NCBI RefSeq assembly: GCF_024158745.1
Contig: NZ_JAMZAW010000001.1
Location: 1 to 64,000 of the forward strand
Length of the DNA: 64,000 nt
From: Paenibacillus tyrphae
Lineage (GTDB): Bacteria; Bacillota; Bacilli; Paenibacillales; NBRC-103111
Direction of reading: 5' to 3'
Every line of letters starts with the position of its first letter. The first letter of the stretch is position 1. A model generated the notes under the pieces. The model searched no databases and had not been told where the DNA came from. It saw only the letters and a list, made by a program, of their open reading frames with translations. Below are positions 33,122 to 41,959 of this stretch, piece by piece. The position numbers and the translations under genes were made by a program.

Positions 33122-34291
33122 ATGAAAAAGCTCGATGACCATCCTACCGTCCGACAGCACCTTGCCAAACAGCCCCCTTCCGGCACGTCCCGGGAAACGG
33201 CTCTGGACGCAGCCTGGCTGCGCAATCTTTGCCTGGAAGCGGGAGCGGACGACGTCGGCTTCGTTGCCGTCGACCGGCCCGAGCTGAGCGGGCAGCGGCA
33301 TGAAATACGCGAGCTGCTGCCGGATGCCGGTCTGCTGATCAGCTTCGTGTGCCGAATGAACCGCGAGCCGGTCCGGGCAGCGGCACGCTCTGTAGCCAAC
33401 GCGGAATTTTATCACGTTCACGACCGCATCACGCATGTCGGACATGAGATTGTAGCCTGCCTGGAGGAGATGGGCATCAAAGCGGTGAATCCTCCGCTGG
33501 GCTTCCCCATGGAGGTAGCCAGGGACGGCAAGCAGTGGGTCATTTCCCACAAGCCGATCGCCGTGGCCGCCGGTATCGAACCAGACGGACACTTTAATTT
33601 TTCGGCCTGCTACACGCACAATTACCGGGAATTTTCGGGCGGGTTCACCAACTGGATCGAGACGATTGCGGACAGCAAAAACGCCAAAGCGTACCGTGCC
33701 AAAGTCGAAGACGGAGAAACGGCCTCCATGTGGCAGAGCTTATCGTTCGGCGCCAATTACAAAGCGGCCTACTGTATGGCCGTCTGTCCCGCAGGAGAAG
33801 ACGTCATCGGCGCGTTCTGGAACAACCGCAAGCAATTTTTGGAGGACATCGTCAAGCCGCTGCAGAACAAAAAAGAAACGATTTATGTCGTTCCCGGCTC
33901 CGACGCAGAGCAGCACGTCGTCCGCCGCTTTCCGCACAAGCGGGTGAAACGGGTAAGCAACGGGCTGCGCGCGAAGTCCGTCCAATCTTTTTTGAGGATG
34001 CTCCCGCTCTTCTTTCAGCGCCATCAGGCCAAGGAATTGAACGCGACGTATCATTTTCTCTTTACTGGTCAAGAAGAAGCGAAAGCAACGGTCGTGATCA
34101 AGCAGCAGACGATCGCCGTAACGGAGGGGCATACCGGGGAAGCGGATTTCGAGCTGACCGCAGACAGCGAAACCTGGATTCGCGTCCTGGGGAAAACGGA
34201 GCACCCGCTTCCGGCCATGCTGCTCCGCAAAATCCGGACGAAAGGCCCGCTCAAGCTGCTTACCGCGTTCCGCAGATGCTTTCCTTCGTAA
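33122..34291 (+). CDS. SCP2-domain protein related to epoxyqueuosine reductase-like Fe-S proteins, first Fe-S motif missing
   Basis: A 389-residue protein. The N-terminal two-thirds resemble the QueG/reductive-dehalogenase-like 4Fe-4S family (AWLRNLCLEAGADDVGFVAVDRPEL; later SFGANYKAAYCMAVCPAGEDVIG), and the C-terminal 110 residues an SCP2 sterol carrier domain (LNATYHFLFTG...ATVVIKQQTIAVTEGH). Relatives as I recall them have about 55 more residues between AVAAG and PDGHFNFSACYTHN (residues 150-155 here), containing the first C-x2-C-x3-CP cluster motif. In this copy that part is absent in frame, leaving one CxxxCP. Start ATG follows GAAAGGAGC. Followed after 4 bases by a TetR gene. Confidence 0.75.
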   Translation: MKKLDDHPTVRQHLAKQPPSGTSRETALDAAWLRNLCLEAGADDVGFVAVDRPELSGQRHEIRELLPDAGLLISFVCRMNREPVRAAARSVANAEFYHVHDRITHVGHEIVACLEEMGIKAVNPPLGFPMEVARDGKQWVISHKPIAVAAGIEPDGHFNFSACYTHNYREFSGGFTNWIETIADSKNAKAYRAKVEDGETASMWQSLSFGANYKAAYCMAVCPAGEDVIGAFWNNRKQFLEDIVKPLQNKKETIYVVPGSDAEQHVVRRFPHKRVKRVSNGLRAKSVQSFLRMLPLFFQRHQAKELNATYHFLFTGQEEAKATVVIKQQTIAVTEGHTGEADFELTADSETWIRVLGKTEHPLPAMLLRKIRTKGPLKLLTAFRRCFPS

Positions 34292-34295
34292 CATC

Positions 34296-34916
34296 ATGGA
34301 GAATACACATAAATTATCGTTAGGCGTGGTGAAACGTAAGATGCCTTATACCAAAAAACATAAAATGAACATTCGTCATAAAATTTTGCAAAGCGCTTCG
34401 CAGTCATTTCGGGCAAGCGGGATCAAAGCGGTCAGCGTGCCGCAAATCATGAGCGGGGCCGGACTGACGCACGGCGGCTTCTACGCCCATTTCGACAGCA
34501 AGGAGCAGTTGGTCGCCGAAGCTTGCAAAAGCGCGATGGAAGGCACCGTCGAGCGGCTCGGCTCCATCGCAGAACAGGCGGCAGATGAGCAGAAGCTCAA
34601 CGCGGTGATCGAGTCATACTTGAGCGCGGCCCACCGCGACTCGTCGGAGCAAGGCTGCATCATGCCTGCCCTGGCGGGCGATATCGCCCGCTCTTCCGAG
34701 GACATTCGCGAAGTGTTCACCGAAGAGGTCTCCCGCTTTCTCTCCTTCGTCTCGGGACTTGCCGGTCAAGACGAGAACAAAAGCATCACGCTGACCGCGA
34801 CCATGGTCGGCTCCATCCTGCTGGCCCGTTCCGTCAACGATCCGGAGCTGAGCGACAAAATTTTGAGCGCGTGTCGAGCCGACTTAAAGCAAAGAACTGC
34901 CGGCCCCGTTTCTTAG
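34296..34916 (+). CDS. TetR/AcrR-family transcriptional regulator
   Basis: A repressor of up to 206 residues with helix-turn-helix in about residues 25-70 (ILQSASQSFRASGIKAVSVPQIMSGAGLT then HGGFYAHFDSKEQLVAEA). The T-H-G-G-F-Y-A-H-F motif places it with AcrR/NemR-like regulators that sense electrophiles or small toxic compounds. ATG 34296 has no clear ribosome binding site; ATG 34341 (MPYTKKHK), after GGTGAAACG, may be the real start. It is probably co-transcribed with the SCP2 gene and may bind the palindrome at 33045-33060. Confidence 0.85.
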   Translation: MENTHKLSLGVVKRKMPYTKKHKMNIRHKILQSASQSFRASGIKAVSVPQIMSGAGLTHGGFYAHFDSKEQLVAEACKSAMEGTVERLGSIAEQAADEQKLNAVIESYLSAAHRDSSEQGCIMPALAGDIARSSEDIREVFTEEVSRFLSFVSGLAGQDENKSITLTATMVGSILLARSVNDPELSDKILSACRADLKQRTAGPVS

Positions 34917-34936
34917 CGGTGCGGCAGTTCTTTTTT
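34892..34936 (+). terminator. Terminator after the TetR gene
   Basis: Stem AAGAACTGCCG (34892-34902) / CGGCAGTTCTT with T6; the stop codon lies in the loop. Confidence 0.85.
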
Positions 34937-35035
34937 ATCATTAATCATTAGTATCATTAATTATATGTAGCATTAACTACATTTTTGTCATGATCACGAA
35001 GTATTTAAACCATCTTTGGATTTTTTGTCGAAGGC

Positions 35036-35839
35036 TCATGACTCCCCCTCCTTTTTATCCATGACAATGCCAAAATGAGTGCGCAGCGCTTCGTCGTATT
35101 CTTCTTTTGTCTGCGGGGTAAAGGTTTCAACGCCGTCGGCGGTGAAAATCCGGAACTCCTCCCCGGCCAACGTCTTGCGCCCGTCCCGGGTACGAATCGC
35201 CGCCCTGGCATGGTTGATAAAGACCGAGTCGGGAGCGGTCTCGCACCAATGGCTCGCCATGATGAAGTCTTTAGGCAGCTGCGGTTCTTCGGTAAAGGAA
35301 TACAACCAGCACCATTGCCCGTGCTTCAGCTCGCTGAGCACCCAGCCGTAATAGGGATCTCGCTCCATCCGGTAGCATTCGTCTCCCTGCTGATGCTCCA
35401 GTCCTTCGATGAGCTGGACGGGCCGGCGTGGAACAATCCCGCCTACTCCCACATCGCATAGATACGTCGCACCTTCCGCCTCGACCTTCAGGACCTGATG
35501 GCGGCGCTTGGGGGGCGGGGCCGGCTCGTCCCGCCAGAATCGGGCTACGAAATCCGTGACCGGGTACCCCAGCTCCCGCAGCAGCCAGCCGAAGAGCGCG
35601 TTCAGCTCGAAGCAGTAACCGCCGCGGCCTCGAACGACAATTTTGTCGATCAGATCCTCGACTTCCAACGACAGCGGAATACGGCGCACAATATCCAGAT
35701 TTTCGTACGGCACCGAATGAATATGGCATTCCTGCAATTCGGCCAGCACGGCCGCGCTTCCGTCCAGCGGACCGTCGTAGCCGATTCGCTCCAGATAAGC
35801 GCTTACTTCGGGTCTTACATCATGGCGGCGGTCGATCAT
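35036..35839 (-). CDS. Arylamine N-acetyltransferase
   Basis: A 267-residue NAT-family enzyme that transfers acetyl from acetyl-CoA to arylamines, hydrazines or similar amines. The catalytic triad is present: Cys in RGRGGYCFELN, His in KRRHQVLKV and Asp in YLCDVGVGG. The N-terminal ECHIHSVPYENLDI is typical. It stands alone; the neighbours are a TetR gene and the sulfatase locus. Bacillus homologues detoxify aromatic amines. Confidence 0.92.
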   Translation of the reverse strand: MIDRRHDVRPEVSAYLERIGYDGPLDGSAAVLAELQECHIHSVPYENLDIVRRIPLSLEVEDLIDKIVVRGRGGYCFELNALFGWLLRELGYPVTDFVARFWRDEPAPPPKRRHQVLKVEAEGATYLCDVGVGGIVPRRPVQLIEGLEHQQGDECYRMERDPYYGWVLSELKHGQWCWLYSFTEEPQLPKDFIMASHWCETAPDSVFINHARAAIRTRDGRKTLAGEEFRIFTADGVETFTPQTKEEYDEALRTHFGIVMDKKEGES

Positions 35840-35955
35840 GGTCTAAACTTCACTCCTTGTCGGCATGAAATAGCGTATGGCAGTGAAGAAATGTATTCGA
35901 GGTGCATCCTCAAATATCCTTTTTTTCCGTATGATGCCGCTCAAGAAAGAAGCTC

Positions 35956-36897
35956 CTAAGCATCCGCCGCGCAGCGAAAGCCCATATTGCCGGTGGAGCT
36001 GTCCGGCGTGTTGGCGGTTCTTGCCGCTACCCGGTACCGGTTGCAGTACGATTTGTGGCACAGATACGATCCGCCGCGCATGACGCGCGCTTCTCCGGCG
36101 GAAGCGCTCCGCGGGCTAAACCTGTCCGAACACCATTCCCAGACGTTTCCGGAAACATTGTAGAGGCCGTATCCGTTCGGCTCGAACGAACGGGCCGGCG
36201 CCGTTCCGGCATAACCGTCGCCCGCATTATTTTTATCCGGAAATTTGCCTTGCCAAATGTTGCACATGTGCCGTCCGTCCGGTTTCAGGATATCCCCCCA
36301 AGGATACCTCTTCTGGACAAGTCCGCCCCGGGCCGCATACTCCCATTCCGCTTCAGCAGGCAGGCGTTTGCCCGACCACTGGCAATAAGCTGTCGCATCG
36401 TTCCACGAAACATGAACGACCGGATGGTCCATCCGATCCTCGATCGAGGAATCCGGGCCTTCGGGGCGCTTCCAACAGGCGCCTTCCACTACCCACCACC
36501 ATGGGGTATGTCGTACGATCCGGCTTACCTTTTTGGAGGTTGCCGCCGAAACAAACAAATGAAAAACGTAAGACCAGCCGAACCGTTCGGCTTCCGTCCG
36601 GTAGCTGGTATCGGCGACGAACGCTTCAAACTCCGCATTCGTCACCGTGCAAGGATCGATATAAAAGGGGCTTACCGTAACGTTGCGTACAGGTCCTTCC
36701 CCATCCGCAGGAAAGCCTTCCTTATCATCGGTTCCCATCAGAAACGTTCCTCCCGGCAAATAGATCATTCCGCTTTTGGGATCGTTCCGCGGCGGTGCTG
36801 CACGAACAACCTCTTCGATCGGCGTCACAGCGGAAACTTCGGAGCCTCTTGTTGCGGCACAGCAGCAGGAACGACGGCTTTGATCCGCATCATCCAT
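35956..36897 (-). CDS. Formylglycine-generating enzyme (sulfatase-modifying factor)
   Basis: A 313-residue FGE/SUMF1-type protein. The sequence contains PGGTFLMGTDD, HPVVHVSWNDATAYCQWSGKRLPAEAEWEYAARGG, NVWEWCSD and, decisively, RGGSYLCHKSYCNRYRVAAR with the two active-site cysteines of copper-dependent FGE, followed by NTPDSSTGNMGFRC. It converts the sulfatase active-site Cys to formylglycine under aerobic conditions. The start at 36895-36897 lies 16 bases after the sulfatase stop, so the enzyme and its target are one transcription unit. An upstream ATG would overlap the sulfatase end and is less likely. Confidence 0.92.
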   Translation of the reverse strand: MDDADQSRRSCCCAATRGSEVSAVTPIEEVVRAAPPRNDPKSGMIYLPGGTFLMGTDDKEGFPADGEGPVRNVTVSPFYIDPCTVTNAEFEAFVADTSYRTEAERFGWSYVFHLFVSAATSKKVSRIVRHTPWWWVVEGACWKRPEGPDSSIEDRMDHPVVHVSWNDATAYCQWSGKRLPAEAEWEYAARGGLVQKRYPWGDILKPDGRHMCNIWQGKFPDKNNAGDGYAGTAPARSFEPNGYGLYNVSGNVWEWCSDRFSPRSASAGEARVMRGGSYLCHKSYCNRYRVAARTANTPDSSTGNMGFRCAADA

Positions 36898-36913
36898 CTT
36901 GCACACCCCGATC

Positions 36914-38416
36914 TCAACCGGATTGACCGGATATGCCCAGCCGTTCAAGCTGCTCGGCCGGAGCCTTCAGCTCTGCCAGCTTGGCCGCCAAAGCCCGCTG
37001 CATGTCGGCGAGCTTGTCCGGCCGCGTCTGAAGCAGATTGATCCGTTCGCTCGGATCGTGCCGCTTATCGCTCAGCCATGTCGGAATCGGCCAAGAAGGG
37101 CAGTCGACTGCCCGACGTCCGTTTTCGAACGGACCCAGACCGTAAGGAATGAATTTGGCCGTGCTGTGACCGTACCAATACAGCGGCTGGTTCGATGCGA
37201 CCGGCGACTGATGAAGAGTCCATTCCCCGTCCGTGATCGATACGCTTTTGCCGAACATGCCCAGAATTGCATAGTCCCGGGTAGGCGCCTGCGCGTTCCG
37301 CAGCACGGGAAGCAGGTCGACGCCGTGACGGTCCGGCGGACAAGGGCGGCCGACGGCGCTCAGCACTGTAGGATAAATGTCCACAAGCTGGACGAGCTGG
37401 CTGCGCCGTTCCCCGCGGCCGTGATGCGGATGCGCGATAATAAACGGAATATGGCCGCACGCATCGTGCTGATGCGTCTGCAGCTTGCCGAGCCGGCCAT
37501 GGTCGCCGTTGTACGTTCCGTGATCGCTCGTAAAAATGATCATCGTGTTGTCCCAGAGTCCCAACTCGTCCATTTTGTCGAGCAGCGTGCCGAGCCAATG
37601 ATCGGTGAGCGCCACCATGGCCGCATACCGCGCCTGTACATGCCGCATCTCGTCGGGGGTATAATGGTTCTCCCAACGGTCATAGGGCACCATCGACGTC
37701 CATTTCCCGACCGCATAGCCGCGGGGATCGAACTTTTTCAGCCACTCTTCGGGCGGGTCCCAAGGCTCGTGCGGGTCGAAGCAATCGATATGCAAGTAAA
37801 AGTTCTCGTGAGCTTGGTTCACTTTGAGCCACTCCGCAGCATGCGTAAACACTTGGGCGCAAAAGTAATCGCTTTCCGATTTGCGCGTCAGGTGGACGTT
37901 GCGGAAATGCCGCTCGACCTTATGATCTCTCTCATCGGGGCAAGGAAAGTCGACGGGATCGGTTTTCCAGGCGTCGGCCTCGTGGCCGCGGATGAACTCG
38001 AAGCCGGTATAGCCCATATGGTAATTGCCGGCCCCCTGCTCCCACAAATGAAAATGATCCGTCACCATATAGCTGACCGGATAGCCTTGAGCCAGCTGGC
38101 GGGTCAACGATCCGTTCGGGCTGCCCGATATTTGCCGGGGCAGGTCGTAATCGTCATCCTCCAGCGGTCCCCACCCCCGCTCCAAAAATTCGTACCGGCC
38201 CGTATAAATGTCCCGCCGGGCCGGCATGCAAGGCGTCGAGCCGGCCCAAGCCTGCTCGAAGACGGTTCCCCGGGCCGCCAACCGGTCCATATTGGGGGTC
38301 GGCACGACCCAGTCCGGCTGCTCCGGGCTCATCACCCGGTTGACGGGACGGCCTTGATGGTACGGCCCGCAATGATCGACACGCAGCGTATCGCACACGA
38401 TAACGATGCAGTTCAT
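36914..38416 (-). CDS. Type I sulfatase (Cys-type)
   Basis: A 500-residue alkaline-phosphatase-fold sulfatase. The formylglycine motif C-x-P-x-R is present as PCMPARRDIYTGRY; metal and substrate residues are in VIVCDTLRVDHCG at the N-terminus and FTSDHGTYNGDHGRLGK in the middle. No signal peptide is seen, so it acts in the cytoplasm on imported sulfated sugars. Encoded between the sugar-binding lipoprotein gene and its activating FGE. The true substrate (sulfated polysaccharide fragment, sulfated monosaccharide or choline sulfate-like ester) cannot be read from sequence. Confidence 0.92.
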   Translation of the reverse strand: MNCIVIVCDTLRVDHCGPYHQGRPVNRVMSPEQPDWVVPTPNMDRLAARGTVFEQAWAGSTPCMPARRDIYTGRYEFLERGWGPLEDDDYDLPRQISGSPNGSLTRQLAQGYPVSYMVTDHFHLWEQGAGNYHMGYTGFEFIRGHEADAWKTDPVDFPCPDERDHKVERHFRNVHLTRKSESDYFCAQVFTHAAEWLKVNQAHENFYLHIDCFDPHEPWDPPEEWLKKFDPRGYAVGKWTSMVPYDRWENHYTPDEMRHVQARYAAMVALTDHWLGTLLDKMDELGLWDNTMIIFTSDHGTYNGDHGRLGKLQTHQHDACGHIPFIIAHPHHGRGERRSQLVQLVDIYPTVLSAVGRPCPPDRHGVDLLPVLRNAQAPTRDYAILGMFGKSVSITDGEWTLHQSPVASNQPLYWYGHSTAKFIPYGLGPFENGRRAVDCPSWPIPTWLSDKRHDPSERINLLQTRPDKLADMQRALAAKLAELKAPAEQLERLGISGQSG

Positions 38417-38438
38417 CGTTCTCCCTCCCTGTAAATCA

Positions 38439-38477
38439 GCCCCCTGAGGCTGCCGAAGCTATGCACGTACAGGGGGC
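38439..38477 (-). terminator. Intercistronic hairpin between the solute-binding protein and sulfatase genes
   Basis: Eight-bp perfect arms GCCCCCTG (38439-38446) and CAGGGGGC (38470-38477) in the 78-base spacer. There is no T-tract, so it is more likely a 3' stabiliser or attenuator that keeps the binding-protein mRNA more abundant than the sulfatase mRNA. Confidence 0.5.
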
Positions 38478-38494
38478 ATTCCGGCCGAAGCCGC

Positions 38495-39949
38495 TTATTT
38501 TTTTGAGCCGTACTGGTTATCTTTACTCCAATTGTTCGCTTTCATCGCTTCGTCCATGCCGCTCTGCAGCGTCTTTTGCATCTCCATTACATATTTATCC
38601 AACGTAACGGAGTTCTCGAGATAAAGCTGGCCGATTCGCGCCAAATCCTCATTCAGCTTTTTGTTGATATGCGCGGCGTAGAAGTTGACAAGAATGCGGT
38701 CGCCGACAAATTGGAAGCCTTGAAGGTTGTCCGGAAGCTTGACGTTGACAAGCGTCGTTGCCGTATACATCTTGTTGCCCATGATGGCGGCAACCTCCGG
38801 CGAAGACAAATATTTCAGGAAGTCCGTCGCCGCCTCCAACTTGTCCCCGGTCACCTTCTTCGGAATAGCGAACACCATATCCGGATAGCCTCCCAGCTCG
38901 TAATATTTCTCAGCTGCATTCGGATTTTCCGCTTTGGTCAAGTACGGGAGCGCGAACGTGCCGTATTCGAACTTTCTCGCCTTGGAATCTTGAATCGTCT
39001 TGAGCTCGAAGTTGCCCGCCATCACCATCGCCACGTCGCCGCGCAGGAACATTTCCTTGGCCGTATCTCCGTTGGTGCCGTTAAACCCTTTGGCCCAATA
39101 CTGCGACCAATCCTTCACGATCGGCAGGACGGCGTTCCAATCCTTCGATTCGAGGTTGATGACGCCTTGGTCGACGGCCCCTGCGATTTCATTGAGCTCC
39201 AACTGCCGGTTATTGTTCCAGTCGAAGGAGCGGACCTTCTCCGCCGCGATTTGGTTCGTCATCAGGTTCACGACCCACAGCAGATGGTTGTCGCCCGGCT
39301 TCGAGTTGGCGAAGGCGAATGGCGTCACGTTGTTTTCTTTCAGCTTTTTCTGAACTTCGATAAATTCCGGCCACGTCTTCGGCACCTGCAAACCGTGCTT
39401 TTTGAACAAGTCCTGATTATAAAAGACGCGGATCGCAAGCGTCTGGAGAGCGACGCCGGACAGCTTGCCGGAAATCGGATTTTTCATTTCGCTTAGGATG
39501 GTCGGCGTAAACGTATCCTTCCATATTTTGTTATCCGTGTACGGATTGGGCTTGTCGTATTCCGCCGTCAAATCGGTGAGCAGATCTTTGTTCAAGTCTT
39601 CGTGCGTCCACGTGTAGCGGCTCGGAACAATTTCCGGGGCCGTTCCGCCGATCAGGCCGGTTGTCAGCCACGTGCGAAACGCGTCGCCGTCGCTGGGCGT
39701 GTAGTCGAGCTTGATTTTGACGTTCGGTTTTTTCTGCTCGTAGCCATTGACGATTTCCTGCCATACGGCTTTCGTTTCTTCCTGCTTCGGCGTCTCTACG
39801 GCGAACGTCAGATTGACTGTTTTGGGCGCATCCCCGCCGGTCCCCTTCGGTTGGTCCGCATTCGAAGGACCGCAGGCCGCAAGCGCGACAGACAGCCCCA
39901 CCGTTAAGGACAACCCTTTGGATAGCCGTCTCTTTTTCCCGATAAACAT
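38495..39949 (-). CDS. Sugar ABC transporter substrate-binding lipoprotein
   Basis: A 484-residue family 1 extracellular solute-binding protein with lipobox (VGLSVALAACG). Landmarks: NLTFAVETPKQEETKAVWQEIVNGYEQKKPNVKIKLDYTPSDG and the hinge MFLRGDVAMVMAGNFEL. It captures an oligosaccharide or related carbohydrate for the two permeases encoded just upstream. The ATG at 39947-39949 follows AAGGGGTG. The ATPase subunit is not in the locus and is probably a shared MsmX-type protein. Neighbouring sulfatase and FGE genes suggest a sulfated ligand. Confidence 0.9.
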   Translation of the reverse strand: MFIGKKRRLSKGLSLTVGLSVALAACGPSNADQPKGTGGDAPKTVNLTFAVETPKQEETKAVWQEIVNGYEQKKPNVKIKLDYTPSDGDAFRTWLTTGLIGGTAPEIVPSRYTWTHEDLNKDLLTDLTAEYDKPNPYTDNKIWKDTFTPTILSEMKNPISGKLSGVALQTLAIRVFYNQDLFKKHGLQVPKTWPEFIEVQKKLKENNVTPFAFANSKPGDNHLLWVVNLMTNQIAAEKVRSFDWNNNRQLELNEIAGAVDQGVINLESKDWNAVLPIVKDWSQYWAKGFNGTNGDTAKEMFLRGDVAMVMAGNFELKTIQDSKARKFEYGTFALPYLTKAENPNAAEKYYELGGYPDMVFAIPKKVTGDKLEAATDFLKYLSSPEVAAIMGNKMYTATTLVNVKLPDNLQGFQFVGDRILVNFYAAHINKKLNEDLARIGQLYLENSVTLDKYVMEMQKTLQSGMDEAMKANNWSKDNQYGSKK

Positions 39950-39985
39950 GCACAACACCCCTTAGCTATATGATATTATTCTATC

Positions 39986-40804
39986 CTAACCTTTCACTGC
40001 GCCGGAAGTGATGCCGGAGATGAAAGGTTTGGTAGCGACGATGAACAGCGCCAGCAAAGGCAGCGAAGAAATGACATAGCCTGCCAGCTTGACGCTAACG
40101 CCTTGATCCATGCTGCCGGTAACGGTGCCGAGCGCGAGAATGACCGGCTTCACCTTCTCGCCCGTCGTGGACACGAGCGGCCAAATGTAGTTGTTCCATC
40201 CAGCCAAAAAGTTGATGATCGCCACCGCCGATAGGACAGGGAGCGAAAGCGGCATGACGATCCGCCCGAAAATTTGCAGCTCGCCGGCCCCTTCCGTTTC
40301 GGCCGCTTCCAGCAGGCTGCGCGGGATGCCTTCGAAGAACGTCCGCATCAAATACGTGGCCATCGAAGCGCCGAACGCCATCGGCGGAAAAATTTGCCCT
40401 TGATACGTATTGAGCATGCCGAGCTTCTGTATGAGCAAAAACTGCGGGATGAGGATTAAAAAGCCGGGTACCATCATCAGCGATAAAATGAGCAGGAACA
40501 GCACGTTTTTGCCGGGATATCGAAAGCGCATGAACGAATAGCCGGCAAGAGCCGAGATGAAGATGACCCCGGCTGCGATGCATACGGAAATGAAGACCGT
40601 ATTGGCGATAAAAGGACCGATCTGACGGAATGCTGATGCGTAGTTATCGATGTGCAACGGCAACGTAACCCCCCAGAAATCATGGATCATCTGGTCCGTA
40701 TATTTGAACGAGCTGACAAGAAGCATGTAAAAAGGAAACAGTGTCAGGCCGAGCAGCAGCGCAAGCACCGCATAATGCGGTACGGCAGTTCTCAGGTTTC
40801 TCAT
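39986..40804 (-). CDS. Sugar ABC transporter permease (MalG type)
   Basis: A 272-residue carbohydrate ABC permease with six membrane segments. The EAA motif is EAAETEGAGELQIFGRIVMPLSLPVL, and the C-terminus FISGITSGAVKG matches MalG-type proteins. It couples, 11-14 bases apart, with the MalF-type permease upstream and the binding protein downstream. Confidence 0.9.
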   Translation of the reverse strand: MRNLRTAVPHYAVLALLLGLTLFPFYMLLVSSFKYTDQMIHDFWGVTLPLHIDNYASAFRQIGPFIANTVFISVCIAAGVIFISALAGYSFMRFRYPGKNVLFLLILSLMMVPGFLILIPQFLLIQKLGMLNTYQGQIFPPMAFGASMATYLMRTFFEGIPRSLLEAAETEGAGELQIFGRIVMPLSLPVLSAVAIINFLAGWNNYIWPLVSTTGEKVKPVILALGTVTGSMDQGVSVKLAGYVISSLPLLALFIVATKPFISGITSGAVKG

Positions 40805-40818
40805 CAATATCCCCCTTT

Positions 40819-41718
40819 CTAATCGATCGTCTCGGTGTTTTTGACAAATTTATTGTTCGCCCAGGTGATGAGCAGCAGGATGAGGAAGAGCACGAATCCG
40901 ATGGCGGACGCATAGCCCATCCGGCTGTACGAGAAGCCCTGCAAATACAAGTAGAGCGCGGGTGTCATCGTCGATTGTCCGGGCCCCCCGTTGGTCAGCA
41001 CCAGAATGTTCTCGAAGCTCTGGATTTGCTGGATGATCGTCAGCGTCGCGACAAGCTTGAGCTGGCTTCGCACAAGCGGAAGCTCCAGGCGGACGAACCG
41101 CTGCCACACGTTCATGCCGTCCAGCCGGGCGACTTCGAACAGCTCGCTGGAAATCGACATCAGCCCGGCCAAATACAGGAGAAACGTTATGCCGCCGATC
41201 CACGGGAAATTGACGAAGATCACCGACCAAAGCGCGGTCTTGCTTTCGCCGAGCCAGGCGTGCGTCCACGATTCGAGGCCGAGCCGCTCCAGCAATTCGT
41301 TCAGCACCCCATAGTCCCCGGCAAAAATCCACTGCCAGGTTAAATAAATGACGATGGAGGGAATGACGAGCGGTATGACGAACCACAGTTTAAAAATGTT
41401 CTGCAGCCGCTTTCCCCGCACATGAAACACGAGCACCGCCGCGATCAGCGGCACCGTCAGTTGAATGAGGACGCCCGCTCCCGTAAAGATCAGCATATTT
41501 TTCAAAGAAACATAAAAAGCTTGATCCTGAAGCATTTCCTTAAAGTTGCGCAGCCCGACAAACGTCTTGACGTTGGCTCCATTCCAATCGTAGAACGACA
41601 TGAACAGCGCGTTGAAGAAAGGAACATACTTAAAGGTGGCAAGCACGGCAAACACCGGAAGCAAAAAAGCGTATCCCTTCCAATGCTTGCTCCAAAATCG
41701 CGTTGCAGCCGCAACCAT
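40819..41718 (-). CDS. Sugar ABC transporter permease (MalF type)
   Basis: A 299-residue permease starting MVAAATRFWSKHWKGYAFLLP; ATG 41716-41718 follows AGGAGGT. The EAA loop is present as EVARLDGMNVWQRFVRLELPLV. Open frame continues well upstream (to about 42.2 kb) but overlaps the divergent regulator gene and has no start signal. First gene of the five-gene minus-strand operon (two permeases, binding protein, sulfatase, FGE). Confidence 0.9.
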   Translation of the reverse strand: MVAAATRFWSKHWKGYAFLLPVFAVLATFKYVPFFNALFMSFYDWNGANVKTFVGLRNFKEMLQDQAFYVSLKNMLIFTGAGVLIQLTVPLIAAVLVFHVRGKRLQNIFKLWFVIPLVIPSIVIYLTWQWIFAGDYGVLNELLERLGLESWTHAWLGESKTALWSVIFVNFPWIGGITFLLYLAGLMSISSELFEVARLDGMNVWQRFVRLELPLVRSQLKLVATLTIIQQIQSFENILVLTNGGPGQSTMTPALYLYLQGFSYSRMGYASAIGFVLFLILLLITWANNKFVKNTETID

Positions 41719-41773
41719 GTTGTTGACCTCCTGTCGTCGAAGCGAAACGTGTTTCTGTAGCGCTAACTTTACG

Positions 41774-41787
41774 TGAAAACGCTTCAT
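41774..41787. promoter_or_regulatory. Possible catabolite-responsive element upstream of the sugar operon
   Basis: TGAAAACGCTTCAT resembles a cre site (TGAAAGCGCTTTCA) at 10 of 14 positions, in the intergenic region between the divergent permease and response-regulator genes. CcpA control is plausible for such an operon but the match is weak. Confidence 0.3.
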
Positions 41788-41959
41788 ATTTCGAGGTGTC
41801 ATTCTTCTTTCATGACGGGGGTCAGTTTTTCGCGATGAATCCCAGGTTCCTTCAGCCCGTCTACGGAAGGAATTCCTATGGTATACTAAGAAATACATGG
41901 GACGGAACGATGTTGCGTCATGTCTAGACACAAACGACACCAAGAGGGGGAACCGGAGG

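Noticed and set aside
41882..41887. TATACT as a -10 element for the response regulator gene
   Set aside because: No acceptable -35 sequence lies 16-18 bases upstream.
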